Of a stretch of DNA of 64,000 nucleotides, positions 37,070 to 46,887 are shown one piece after another. Each line of letters begins with the position of its first letter. Position 1 is the stretch's first letter. A model generated the notes under the pieces. It did no database searches. It saw only the letters and a program-made list of their open reading frames with translations, and was not told the DNA's origin. The DNA lies in contig DATCYF010000012.1 in NCBI GenBank assembly GCA_036570425.1, positions 98,251-162,250 of the forward strand, in the 5' to 3' direction. This DNA comes from Rhizorhapis sp036570425. Its GTDB lineage: Bacteria; Pseudomonadota; Alphaproteobacteria; Sphingomonadales; Sphingomonadaceae. The translations under genes were made by a program, and so were the position numbers.

Positions 37070-37765
37070 TCAGCGCACTCTCGGCCCGCCGAAGGGCAGG
37101 GGCGGTGGCGGACGGCGCGTCCCCCGGGGCAATTGCGCCTGATAGGCTCGACCGCAATGTTCGATGCAATAAGGAAAGCCTGGATTTACCTTCTCACCGC
37201 AGAAATGGAAATCGGGTTCGCCGGGATGTCCCATTGGCCATTTGCAGATTTTATCGGTCAAATCGAGCAGGCTGGTCTTATCCGCAATTTCAGGGCTGGG
37301 CTTTGCAGGAACCAGACGACGGGGTGGAGCAGGTGGGATCGGCGCTTGCTGATCTCCTGGTCCCTGTCGCAGAAACCCACCCGGGCCCACTGAAACGATG
37401 CGTGGCTGTGGCGGCGGTGGCGTGGCGGTGTCACTGGTGACCGGAGCGGCCTGCACCGGCTGCGTAGCTCGTGGCGCGGCCGCAGAGGCAGCGACAGTCG
37501 TTGGCTTTGGCATTGCTGCCGGAACGGCGGAAGGCTTTTCGGCCTCTGCCACAGGCTTTTTGGCGACGGGCCGCTTCGAGGCTGCATTTTTGCGACCCTC
37601 GCCAGCCTTCACCGGAGAGGGACGGGATTGCAGACCAAGCCGATGCGCCTTGCCGATCACAGCATTACGGCTGACTCCGCCCAGCTCATCGGCAATCTGA
37701 CTGGCGGTCATGCCTTTTTCCCACATCGATTTGAGTTGGTCGATGCGTTCGTCAGTCCAGGCCAT
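37070..37765 (-). CDS. gcrA: Cell-cycle regulator GcrA
   Basis: Sigma70-associated transcription activator that responds to GANTC methylation. 231 residues: N-terminal helix-turn-helix MAWTDERIDQLKSMWEKG with SRNAVIGKAHRLGL, a long Ala/Pro/Lys-rich linker (about residues 50-165), and a C-terminal Cys/His-containing sigma-binding region (CKWPMGHPG, FCGEKVNPGFPYCIEHC). The frame is open to 37939, but GAAGGAG precedes the ATG at 37765. Divergent from the ABC-2 permease. Confidence 0.95.
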   Translation of the reverse strand: MAWTDERIDQLKSMWEKGMTASQIADELGGVSRNAVIGKAHRLGLQSRPSPVKAGEGRKNAASKRPVAKKPVAEAEKPSAVPAAMPKPTTVAASAAAPRATQPVQAAPVTSDTATPPPPQPRIVSVGPGGFLRQGPGDQQAPIPPAPPRRLVPAKPSPEIADKTSLLDLTDKICKWPMGHPGEPDFHFCGEKVNPGFPYCIEHCGRAYQAQLPRGTRRPPPPLPFGGPRVR

Positions 37766-37865
37766 TAAAACTCCTTCGACATAAATGCGGTACCCGGCCC
37801 ATAGAGTGTTGCCGCCGGAAAAACGTGCTTGCGGGCTCCGCCGCCACCCGATAGGCGATCTCATC

Positions 37866-38708
37866 ATGAACGAACAGCATAAAATTGACGGCACCGTACC
37901 GGCAGTGCGCGCCGAACCTGGCGTTCCTCTGATCCGCAATGTGAACTGGGCGGGGATGCGTGCTCTTTATATGAAGGAGGTCCGGCGCTTCTTCAAGGTG
38001 CAGTTGCAAACCATTTGGGCCCCCGCGATCACGACATTGCTGTTCCTCATCATCTTTACCGTGGCTCTCGGCCGGGGTGGCCATATGGTGTTGGGCGTGC
38101 CCTTTGCCGACTTCATCGCACCCGGCCTCATCATCATGGGCATGATGCAGAACAGTTTTGCAAACAGCAGCTTCTCATTGCTGGTGGGCAAAATACAGGG
38201 AACGCTTGTCGACTATCTGATGCCGCCGATATCCGTGGGTGAACTCATGGCTGCCCTGATCGGAGCGTCCATAACGCGGGCGATCTGCGTTGGCTTTACC
38301 GTCTGGTTGGCCATGCTGATCTGGCCGGATGTGCATGTGGCGCCGATCCATGGCTGGGCCATTCTTTGGTTCGGCCTGCTCGGTTCGGCTTTCCTCGGTT
38401 TCCTGGGCTTGTTGACATCGATCTGGGCGGAAAAGTTCGATCATGCAGCGGCCGTCACTAACTTCGTCATCGCGCCGTTGTCGCTATTGTCAGGCACCTT
38501 TTACTCCATTGACCGTCTGGCCCCTGCGTTTCAGGTGGTCAGCCACGCCAATCCCTTTTTCTATATCATTTCAGGCTTCCGCTATGGTTTCCTGTCAGCC
38601 GCCGATTCGAACGTGGTGGCAGGCGCGCTGGTGCTCCTGATGCTCAACATTTTGCTGGGCGTCATTTGCTATGCGCTGCTTGCCAAAGGCTGGAAGTTGA
38701 AGGCTTGA
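37866..38708 (+). CDS. ABC-2 type transporter permease
   Basis: 280-residue inner-membrane permease with about six hydrophobic segments; LYMKEVRRFFKVQLQTIWAP at the start and TFYSIDRLAPAFQ, SHANPFFYIISGFRYG near the end are typical of the NodJ/YadH-like ABC-2 group. Its ATPase partner is not adjacent. The frame is open to 37785; the ATG at 37866 (MNEQHK) starts the protein-like part. Substrate unknown. Confidence 0.85.
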   Translation: MNEQHKIDGTVPAVRAEPGVPLIRNVNWAGMRALYMKEVRRFFKVQLQTIWAPAITTLLFLIIFTVALGRGGHMVLGVPFADFIAPGLIIMGMMQNSFANSSFSLLVGKIQGTLVDYLMPPISVGELMAALIGASITRAICVGFTVWLAMLIWPDVHVAPIHGWAILWFGLLGSAFLGFLGLLTSIWAEKFDHAAAVTNFVIAPLSLLSGTFYSIDRLAPAFQVVSHANPFFYIISGFRYGFLSAADSNVVAGALVLLMLNILLGVICYALLAKGWKLKA

Positions 38709-38721
38709 ACCCCGACCCCTA

Positions 38722-39102
38722 TCAGTGGCGGTGCTCACTGCGCAGCATGTATCGCCCGTTCAGATAGGAGCTGAAGAGCCCGCCGATCGCAGGATGGTCG
38801 ACTGGTTCCTCGCTGTCGTCGAACAGTAAATTCTGCTGACTGACATACGCGATATAGCTGCTTTCGCCATTTTCCGCGAGCAGGTGATAAAAAGGCTGAT
38901 TCCTGTCAGGACGCATATCTTGCGGAATGGATTGATACCATTCCTCGCTATTGGCGAAGACAGGATCAATATCGAACACCACGCCACGAAATCCGAACAT
39001 GCGGTGCTTCACAACGTCGCCGATACAGAAGCGGGCATGCGCGATCATGGGTGCTTGGACGGAAGTATTGGAGCCCGAGGGGCGTATATTGTGCGAATCC
39101 AT
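38722..39102 (-). CDS. hspQ: HspQ-like heat-shock / hemimethylated-DNA-binding protein
   Basis: A YccV-domain protein: FCIGDVVKHRMFGFRGVVFD, NQPFYHLLAENGESSYIAYV and a C-terminal tail. HspQ binds hemimethylated oriC DNA and modulates Lon in enterobacteria; its role in alphaproteobacteria is inferred. 126 residues from 39102; an internal Met at 39048 would give 108, closer to the usual length. Last chromosomal protein gene before the integrated element. Confidence 0.85.
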   Translation of the reverse strand: MDSHNIRPSGSNTSVQAPMIAHARFCIGDVVKHRMFGFRGVVFDIDPVFANSEEWYQSIPQDMRPDRNQPFYHLLAENGESSYIAYVSQQNLLFDDSEEPVDHPAIGGLFSSYLNGRYMLRSEHRH

Positions 39103-39167
39103 ACTGCTAATTTAGAAAGAATGCGATTTGTTACAAGGAGGACGCTTGGCAAGCGGGATTTCATTCG

Positions 39168-40843
<1,676 letters not shown>

Positions 40844-40847
<4 letters not shown>

Positions 40848-41146
40848 GGCGCTAACTGCCTCATAGGGCCTTTGGTGTTGATCGCGCCCTCGCTATCGAG
40901 GTCAACAAGCTCCGAAATATCGGATTCCGGCAGATTAGCACGAGTTTCCGCGCCTTTGAAAGCATAGTTTGCGCGGTCGGACAGAGATAATTGAACAGAG
41001 CTTTTGCGGAAAGCCTGATGAATAAATGAGGCCGCAATGGCATCGAGGAAGTGGATGATTTCGTCTTTCCGGGATTCCGAAATAGCAAAGTCCGCAATTT
41101 CATTGCGAAGCTCCTGCATTTCTTCCGGTGACAACATTTTCATCAA
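40844..41146 (-). CDS. Small protein upstream of and overlapping the recombinase gene
   Basis: 100 residues, helical and charged (LSPEEMQELRNEIADFAI), with no recognised domain. It overlaps the recombinase start by the four-base ATGA arrangement, so the two are translationally coupled. A directionality factor or regulator of the recombinase is a reasonable guess only. An in-frame Met at residue 4 is an alternative start. Upstream, 41155-41170 is a perfect 16-base palindrome (CGCCGCTATAGCGGCG), a possible operator. Confidence 0.65.
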
Positions 41147-41405
41147 ACCCGCCCCGCCGCTATAGCGGCGCTCGATTGAGCAATGAGAGAGTCCGATTTA
41201 GAAAATAACCGTCATTCAGCCGGGGGGATTGTCCTCCCATGCTCTACAAATTTTAGTGGTTTAGCGGGGCTTTGGAGACAACGCTTCCGAACCGCCGCGT
41301 AGAGCATGTGAGTTTCGGATTTGCCAGTGGCAAAGATACGCACAATCCCCACAACCAGAATAACATATTTTGTTACGGAATATCAACAAAACGCGCAGTT
41401 TTACG

Positions 41406-41798
41406 TCATCGTCCGAGATCGGTCCTCTTGGATTGAAGCGTTTGCCCCGCGAGTAATTTTTCTGCGGCGCGATTTATCCCCGCAAGCCGTATGGCATAAT
41501 TACGGTTCACCATGTTCTCTGCCGCTCTCATCAGGCGAGCCTTGCGATCATCTGTTGCGCCCGGAGGCTGCAATACTAATCGCTCGCCGTCGCGAGCGAG
41601 AAGCTCGCCATATTGACGACGTGTCCATTGCTCGCGGTTTTCGCGAAATTCCCTTTCCGCCCGCGCCGTGGTGCGGTCTGCCCATGAGGCGATTTTCGCC
41701 GCTCGCTCAGGTGATACAGCTTGGGCGGAGGAACGCTCGGCGCTCGCGGCAGCGAATGACGATGATATGACTCGAGACGCGGAGCCATCGGCGCTCAT
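41406..41798 (-). CDS. Hypothetical protein downstream of VirD4-like gene
   Basis: 130 residues, Ala/Arg/Glu-rich and predicted helical (ERAAKIASWADRTTARAERE). No recognised family. Its start overlaps the end of the coupling-protein gene by four bases, so it is the third gene of a three-gene unit with the membrane protein and the VirD4-like ATPase. A transfer accessory role is inferred from position only. Confidence 0.65.
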   Translation of the reverse strand: MSADGSASRVISSSFAAASAERSSAQAVSPERAAKIASWADRTTARAEREFRENREQWTRRQYGELLARDGERLVLQPPGATDDRKARLMRAAENMVNRNYAIRLAGINRAAEKLLAGQTLQSKRTDLGR

Positions 41799-43324
41799 CG
41801 GACCACTCCCTTATGCAGAGTGCGGACATCGCGAAGCTGATCTTTCCACGGATCGACATCATCGAAATGGACGCGCTCGCAGACGAGCAAATGGCGAAGG
41901 CCTGCAACGCGCATGATTTGCCATCCTACGCCGATCCCGCGAATATCCTCGCTTTGGAGGACCGCCCTTCGGGCTTCGCCGAGATTGGCTCCGGCAGATT
42001 CAACCGTGCCGCCGCTGCGATTGACGCCGTGCATGAGAACGGTGCGGTTCCCGCTCCATTTCTCAATATCGCCCATGAGGTCCGGGTCTTCCACGGCGCT
42101 TGTGTTGAAGATCGCGGCCATATCCTCAAATTCCTTCACGGCTTCGCGCGACCACCGCTCTTCGAGCGAGTAGCGGCCCTGTGAAAATATCCAGAGCTGT
42201 AGCCCCTTGCCCCGATACAGTCGGAGGGTTTTGGTGATCGACGGCGAAGGCGGCAGCATAGGAAATTCGTCGAGCAGGAATGTCGTCTGCACAGGGCCGA
42301 CCTCCCGCGCGACCGTCTCGATAATGTGGCTGATAATCAGGCTGATCCACGGAGCCGCAACGGCCAGCTTCTCGCTAGGAGCCATGAGGTAAACCGTGGT
42401 CGGTTCATGCTTGAGAATCTTGAAATCAAAATCGTGCGCGGAGGTCGCGCTATCTAGCGACTTCCCCGGCTCGAAAGGATTGAGGGCTTCGATGCAGTCG
42501 GACTTGTACGCCTCAAATTGTTTCGGCGCGTCCTTGGCGGTCGCCCGCAGAGACTCCGCCTTGCCTTCCAGTCCCGACAGGCCGCATGTCGCCATCATGG
42601 CGAAGCCGATTTCCATCTCGTCCTGAGACGAGTTCACGAAACGCCACAGTCCGCTCAACGCGCAAAGCTCTGGCTCGAAGTGCGCCAGATATTCCATACG
42701 CACGGCGAGCAAACGCCGTGCGCCTTTGCCCACCCAATCGCCATCTTTGTTCTTCGCCGATGATGGGATGAGGATATGCGCGATTTCGTCGGCTTCGGTG
42801 TCGATTTGGTCGCCACGGCTCACGATGTCGATCAGGGTTTGAAGCGGATTGATCCGCGTGTTCAGAAGCCCCAGCAGTTTGAACGGATTGAGATAGACGC
42901 ACCGCTGACCCAGCGTCTGGGAGCGATGCTCGAACGACGCAAAGCAGTTTTCACCGTCCTTCACGTCGATCACGATCAGGCTGCGATTACGGACATGCGC
43001 GAGGTTCGGCAGGATGAAATCACGGCCCTTGCCTGTGCCCGCACGGGCATAGGTGAGCAGCGGCGCATCGCCGTTATAAAAAAGGAGGCGCTGATTCAGC
43101 GCCCCCAGAAAGAGTCCGTTTGGATTGAGTAGGCTCGAACTTCGGGCATCATGCAAATTGGCTAGGCGACCGTTGCCTAAAACGCCGGAGGCCTGAGCGG
43201 AGGCGATTTCGATCCGCATTCTCTCCGCTTCGCGTCGCGATGCCGCCGCAAAATCGGCTTCGACGGTTCGTTGATGCAGGGCCATAAATCCCTGCATCCC
43301 CTTCATGAAATTGCCGCCGCGCAT
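41795..43324 (-). CDS. VirD4/TraG-like type IV coupling ATPase
   Basis: DNA-pumping ATPase linking relaxosome to the transfer channel. About 509 residues: P-loop RAGTGKGRDF (Lys99), IVIDVKDGEN, Walker B TTFLLDEFPMLPP, and LQLWIFSQGRYSL. The usual N-terminal membrane helices are not seen here, while the gene just upstream encodes a protein with one membrane helix. The frame is open to 43480, but the ATG at 43324 lies one base after the upstream stop codon and is chosen for that reason. Confidence 0.85.
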   Translation of the reverse strand: MRGGNFMKGMQGFMALHQRTVEADFAAASRREAERMRIEIASAQASGVLGNGRLANLHDARSSSLLNPNGLFLGALNQRLLFYNGDAPLLTYARAGTGKGRDFILPNLAHVRNRSLIVIDVKDGENCFASFEHRSQTLGQRCVYLNPFKLLGLLNTRINPLQTLIDIVSRGDQIDTEADEIAHILIPSSAKNKDGDWVGKGARRLLAVRMEYLAHFEPELCALSGLWRFVNSSQDEMEIGFAMMATCGLSGLEGKAESLRATAKDAPKQFEAYKSDCIEALNPFEPGKSLDSATSAHDFDFKILKHEPTTVYLMAPSEKLAVAAPWISLIISHIIETVAREVGPVQTTFLLDEFPMLPPSPSITKTLRLYRGKGLQLWIFSQGRYSLEERWSREAVKEFEDMAAIFNTSAVEDPDLMGDIEKWSGNRTVLMHGVNRSGGTVESAGANLGEARRAVLQSEDIRGIGVGWQIMRVAGLRHLLVCERVHFDDVDPWKDQLRDVRTLHKGVVR

Positions 43325-43325
43325 T

Positions 43326-44099
43326 TTAGCGGTCGCCCCACGGGTTGCCGATAGTAACCCGCTGCTCACCCATCGGCGGCGGAGGCGGAAGGCGAAGCGG
43401 CTGGATGCTGGCGAGCTTCGCCGCCACTTCATCCGGCGTTGCCAGTCCACGCGCCCAATCGACGACCGGAGTACCTGCACCCTTCCGGGCTGCCTCCGTT
43501 ACCTCGTCCTGAAGCTGACCGCTGAGATCGTCGGCGTAGGTCAGTGCATTGTCACCTGCTCCTGCTTCCAAGCCGTTCATGATGCGCCCGAACCCTCGCA
43601 TGAAATTGATAATGCCGATGTCAGCGCCCTGTTCTTGAGTCTTCTGCCCCATGATCGTTGAAGCGTAGCGGCCCTGAAATTCGTATGCGGCTTGCGTTGC
43701 GATCTTCGCCTGATCGTAAGACGCGGTGTAGTTCGTCAGGACGCCTTCCGTGACAGCCTTGTATTGCTGGGATTGCTGATCCGCAGCGAGCTTCACGTTC
43801 GCAGCCCATGAGTCGAAACGGCTCTGCTGCTGCAACTCGGCAGCTTTGACGGCGGCAGCGATACGGGCATCATACGTTCCCATGAACGTAGAGATGCGAT
43901 AGCCCTCAGGCGCTGCCGTTTCCCATGTGAACAGGGCGGCTGCGCCCGTCAGAAAAACGGCGGTGGTTTTCAGGATGCTCGGAAACGTGAACCCTCGCCG
44001 GGGCACTTCCACGTATCGGATCGCGGGGGCGGCTACGCTCGCGCCATCCTGAACAATCTGCTCAGGATGATTGGCGGAGTAATCAAGACGATAGGACAT
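43326..44099 (-). CDS. Single-pass membrane protein, possible coupling-protein partner
   Basis: 257 residues: a short N-terminal region, one hydrophobic helix (about residues 42-60, ILKTTAVFLTGAAALFTW), then a long Ala/Gln-rich helical domain and a proline-rich C-terminus (LPPPPPMGEQ). No family recognised. It is immediately upstream of the VirD4-like gene, which lacks its own membrane helices, so it may anchor that ATPase. That role is inference. Confidence 0.7.
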   Translation of the reverse strand: MSYRLDYSANHPEQIVQDGASVAAPAIRYVEVPRRGFTFPSILKTTAVFLTGAAALFTWETAAPEGYRISTFMGTYDARIAAAVKAAELQQQSRFDSWAANVKLAADQQSQQYKAVTEGVLTNYTASYDQAKIATQAAYEFQGRYASTIMGQKTQEQGADIGIINFMRGFGRIMNGLEAGAGDNALTYADDLSGQLQDEVTEAARKGAGTPVVDWARGLATPDEVAAKLASIQPLRLPPPPPMGEQRVTIGNPWGDR

Positions 44100-44189
44100 T
44101 CGGAAATCCTCTTTGAAGTGGAATTCCGAATTGGCTGAGGGTTACGGTTTCAGTGGGGGGATAGAACGCGGAATAGAAGTGCCGCTGAC

Positions 44190-44549
44190 CTAGAACGGCA
44201 TCCTTGGTCGCCCGCTGGCGTCCCTTGGGTAAAGTCTTTCAAGCAGCATCTCCGCTACGTCTTCAAGGCCTTCCGCAATGGCGTAGTCCATAGACAAGCG
44301 ACCGCCTAAATCCCTAGCCCATGCGTTGAATGTCTCTTTGAGGGCTTCGTCTATGAAATTTAGTGAGTGCTTTGCGCAAGCTAGATGAACAGGAGTCATG
44401 CCATAATGTAGTCTATTTGGAGTATCCAATGATTGGCCTTCGGATAAAGCCGCTCTAAGCTCCCGAACATCATCATTGATAGCAGCGCGGAATATATCCG
44501 GCGGCTCCCTGTTAACATCATCAACTAATTTCACATTAGTTTTTACCAT
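44190..44549 (-). CDS. Ankyrin-repeat-like protein
   Basis: 119 residues. PDIFRAAINDDVRELRAALS, GMTPVHLACAKHSLNFIDEA and DYAIAEGLEDVAEMLLER look like two to three ankyrin repeats. Ankyrin proteins bind other proteins; here the partner could be the product of the overlapping upstream gene (7-base overlap). Base composition is AT-rich compared with the host. Confidence 0.7.
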   Translation of the reverse strand: MVKTNVKLVDDVNREPPDIFRAAINDDVRELRAALSEGQSLDTPNRLHYGMTPVHLACAKHSLNFIDEALKETFNAWARDLGGRLSMDYAIAEGLEDVAEMLLERLYPRDASGRPRMPF

Positions 44550-45541
44550 ATCAAGGCCTTATTTTTCAAAGAAAATAAGTATTTCTCCAGTTCTTCATGG
44601 GAAAAGTTGATTTTTCTGAATATTCGTATGCCGCTTTTATTGAGTCCCTTTTCCTCTTCGGATGGGGTTAGCTCTGGAATCTTAGGGTCGATTTCATTGG
44701 GGTGGCCTCGGGTTGTTCGTCTCGATGCTATCTGAGGATACCAATGGGTCTGAAACTCCAAGTCCTGAAGAAACAGTTGAAAGTGCGAGATGGACTCCCC
44801 TGCCATGTGATAGCCCTTGGTCCTGTCTCTGAATACATGCATCGGACCTGAGATGGTCGAGTACATCTCATTGCTCTTGCTAGATACGGTCAGGTAGCCG
44901 AAACAAGCCACCCAATCACGCTTCGAAGGGTTCAGGCGCAGTTGGGAGATGGGCGTATCGACGTACAAAATGCTAGCAGATATCGAACTGTGACTCACCT
45001 CACGGAAATAGATTATTATTTGCCTGTACTCGCCAAAGAGTGAGTTAGGGCTAATTGACCCTTTCGTGCCTTCAGCGCTGATGACCTCAGAACAAAATAT
45101 GCTCCCGCTAATGTCGTTAAGATGACCTTTAATTTCATTAAATAATTTTCCTTCCTCCCACGTATAAAGCTCTGAGAAGATTTTTCTATATCCATCCTCT
45201 TTGTATTTAATGAGACTATCTAGGACGCTCGCGAGAATTGGATCATTTCGGTATTTTCTAATCCAGTAGTCAACATATTGGAATTTAGTGACCGACAAGT
45301 ATGAGCCTTTCATCCAATGCTCTAGGTCTTCCCGGCCCAGCGACTGGTCCTCAATGCGGGAGGAGCCGTCCCAAGTGTCGAAATCCGCCATGATTTTATG
45401 GCGGAGTTTTGTCATGCCCATCGGACCGCGCTTGCTTCTGTTCTCAGGCAACGCACAAAATAGGCGCAGGGCATCTCTGCATACGTCCTGCCATCTCTTC
45501 GGAAAGCCCGCTAGGGATGAGGCGGCTGGCAGGTTCCGCAA
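44543..45541 (-). CDS. Unknown protein paired with ankyrin gene
   Basis: 332 residues with no recognised domain or membrane segment; mixed alpha/beta pattern. It is strongly AT-rich (33% G+C counted in 45121-45180), unlike the flanking genes, suggesting separate acquisition. The TTG at 45541 has GGAG ten bases upstream; internal Mets at 45415 and 45391 are alternatives. It overlaps the ankyrin gene, so the two probably form one module, possibly an accessory defence or toxin-type pair. Confidence 0.65.
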   Translation of the reverse strand: MRNLPAASSLAGFPKRWQDVCRDALRLFCALPENRSKRGPMGMTKLRHKIMADFDTWDGSSRIEDQSLGREDLEHWMKGSYLSVTKFQYVDYWIRKYRNDPILASVLDSLIKYKEDGYRKIFSELYTWEEGKLFNEIKGHLNDISGSIFCSEVISAEGTKGSISPNSLFGEYRQIIIYFREVSHSSISASILYVDTPISQLRLNPSKRDWVACFGYLTVSSKSNEMYSTISGPMHVFRDRTKGYHMAGESISHFQLFLQDLEFQTHWYPQIASRRTTRGHPNEIDPKIPELTPSEEEKGLNKSGIRIFRKINFSHEELEKYLFSLKNKALIW

Positions 45542-45684
45542 ATCCTACAAACTCCAAAAACGCAAATTCAGTTTGCTACCGCATATCGGCTTTGGTGGCC
45601 ATCACTGTCCATAGTTTCTGCGGAGCGCGCAACAGCCGCACGGAGCTGTAACCGGACAGGCCTGTCCTCTTTGGAGGACATGAA

Positions 45685-46035
45685 ATGGTTGTTACCATCG
45701 AACCAGACAAGGTTCTGCTTTCTCGTGATTTTTTGCATCGCTTAGGTCGCCGTGTCGGCGAACTTGAGCTTTCCCGAATGAAAAGTACGGACTGGCTTGC
45801 CACGGTGCTTTATGGGTGGGATGGGGTCATCCTCGATGCCGATGGAAACCCTTTCGAGATCGACGATGAGATGATCGACTTTTCTTACGGTCGAGATGCC
45901 TCTGGGTCGTGGAATACAGAGGTGAAAAAGTTCGGGCAGCGTATGCCTAGCCGTCGCCCACGCAAGAGCTTGAAGCTTCGTCTCCAGCTCTGGGATGCTG
46001 CATTCAAAATCGTAGGCAAGCCCGTCATGGAATGA
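45685..46035 (+). CDS. Hypothetical protein
   Basis: 116 residues; GGAGG seven bases before the ATG supports it as a real gene. Sequence is mixed polar (DWLATVLYGWDGVILDADGN) with a basic C-terminal third. No recognised family. It is followed by a convergent small gene. Confidence 0.55.
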   Translation: MVVTIEPDKVLLSRDFLHRLGRRVGELELSRMKSTDWLATVLYGWDGVILDADGNPFEIDDEMIDFSYGRDASGSWNTEVKKFGQRMPSRRPRKSLKLRLQLWDAAFKIVGKPVME

Positions 46036-46090
46036 TCGCAAGAGTGCTGCGGTTTTGGCCGCAGCACTCTTCGCTGATGGCAACCCAGAG

Positions 46091-46288
46091 TCAAAACGGT
46101 ACGTCATTGTCGAGATCGTCAAGGTAGCCCTGAGGCAAGGAAGGCCCGAGCAAGGCATCAGCGAGGATCGAATGCAAGGCGCGTTCCGGCGTACTCCATC
46201 CCGATGCCTCATTCAGCGCATCGGTCATCGCCGGATCAAACTGGACGTTGAACGAGAGCTTGTTCAGTTGGGTGACATGGATCATCAT
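46091..46288 (-). CDS. Small hypothetical protein
   Basis: 65 residues (MMIHVTQLNKLSFNVQFDPA...), with AAAGGAAG upstream of the ATG at 46288. Acidic C-terminus (YLDDLDNDVPF). The beta-strand-like start followed by helices might be an antitoxin or ribbon-helix-helix-like protein, but this is only a guess. The frame is open to 46327; the ATG with the Shine-Dalgarno is preferred. Confidence 0.5.
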   Translation of the reverse strand: MMIHVTQLNKLSFNVQFDPAMTDALNEASGWSTPERALHSILADALLGPSLPQGYLDDLDNDVPF

Positions 46289-46887
46289 GGCGCTTCCTTT
46301 CTGTGGTTGAGGAAGCATTTGTGGCACTCACCACGCCTTTGGGTGGGGCCATAGCGCAACGGCGCGTATCGGAAAAAAGACGGGCTTACGCTGACCGCAA
46401 GATGTGCGTGGTAGTACCACGCCTATCTTGGCAAGGGAGACGCTGCGCTCTCCCGTTGCATCCCTCTGGCCTGCGGCGCTTCACAGGCATCGAGCCTATT
46501 CCGCACCGATGGGGAGCCTTCGGCGCTCCCCAAACCCCATCGACCAAAGGGCGTGCCTGCCCCTATGGAACCCTGCCGCCTTCGGCGCGACAAGGGAGCG
46601 TTCCTGCTCCCATTGACCCATGACCAACCTTGCGCGGATTGGATGCGCGGCGGGGACTTGGAGATATGCCTCTCCACCCCGCACCCGAACCATGCAGCGA
46701 CGTGGCGTCCGTTGCATCAAGCGGCCATGTAAATGCGGCCTCCCCCTGTGGATATATGGTGCCTCTGCCTACCTTTCGGATGACATCCGAGGGCGGTCGG
46801 CTTAGTCATTATGCGGGGCAAAACAGCGAGTCATCGCTGCTATCCGAAGGAGGCTCCGCATTTGACGTAACAGGACAGTGAGAGCGC
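46289..46887. other. 599-base gene-free region upstream of the defence-like operon
   Basis: No convincing gene on either strand; the open frames here overlap each other on both strands and lack Shine-Dalgarno sites. It contains a tract of hairpins (46398-46611, listed separately). The promoter of the six-gene operon should lie in the last 150 bases, but no clear -35/-10 pair is visible. Confidence 0.6.
46398..46611. repeat. Tract of four stem-loops
   Basis: First: CAAGAT and GCGTGGTA (46398-46413) pair with TACCACGC and ATCTTG (46415-46430), a near-continuous 16-pair stem with a one-base loop. Second: GGGAGA/TCTCCC (46435-46454). Third: GGGGAGC/GCTCCCC (46511-46531). Fourth: GGGAGC/GCTCCC (46594-46611). 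None is followed by a T-tract. Confidence 0.75.

Noticed and set aside
45742..46212. Minus-strand open frame of 156 residues opposite the 116-residue gene
   Set aside because: No Shine-Dalgarno and Arg/Cys-rich shadow composition; the plus-strand gene has a good ribosome-binding site.
46303..46623. Plus-strand frame of 106 residues in the hairpin tract
   Set aside because: It overlaps other frames on both strands, runs through all the inverted repeats, and has no family-like sequence.
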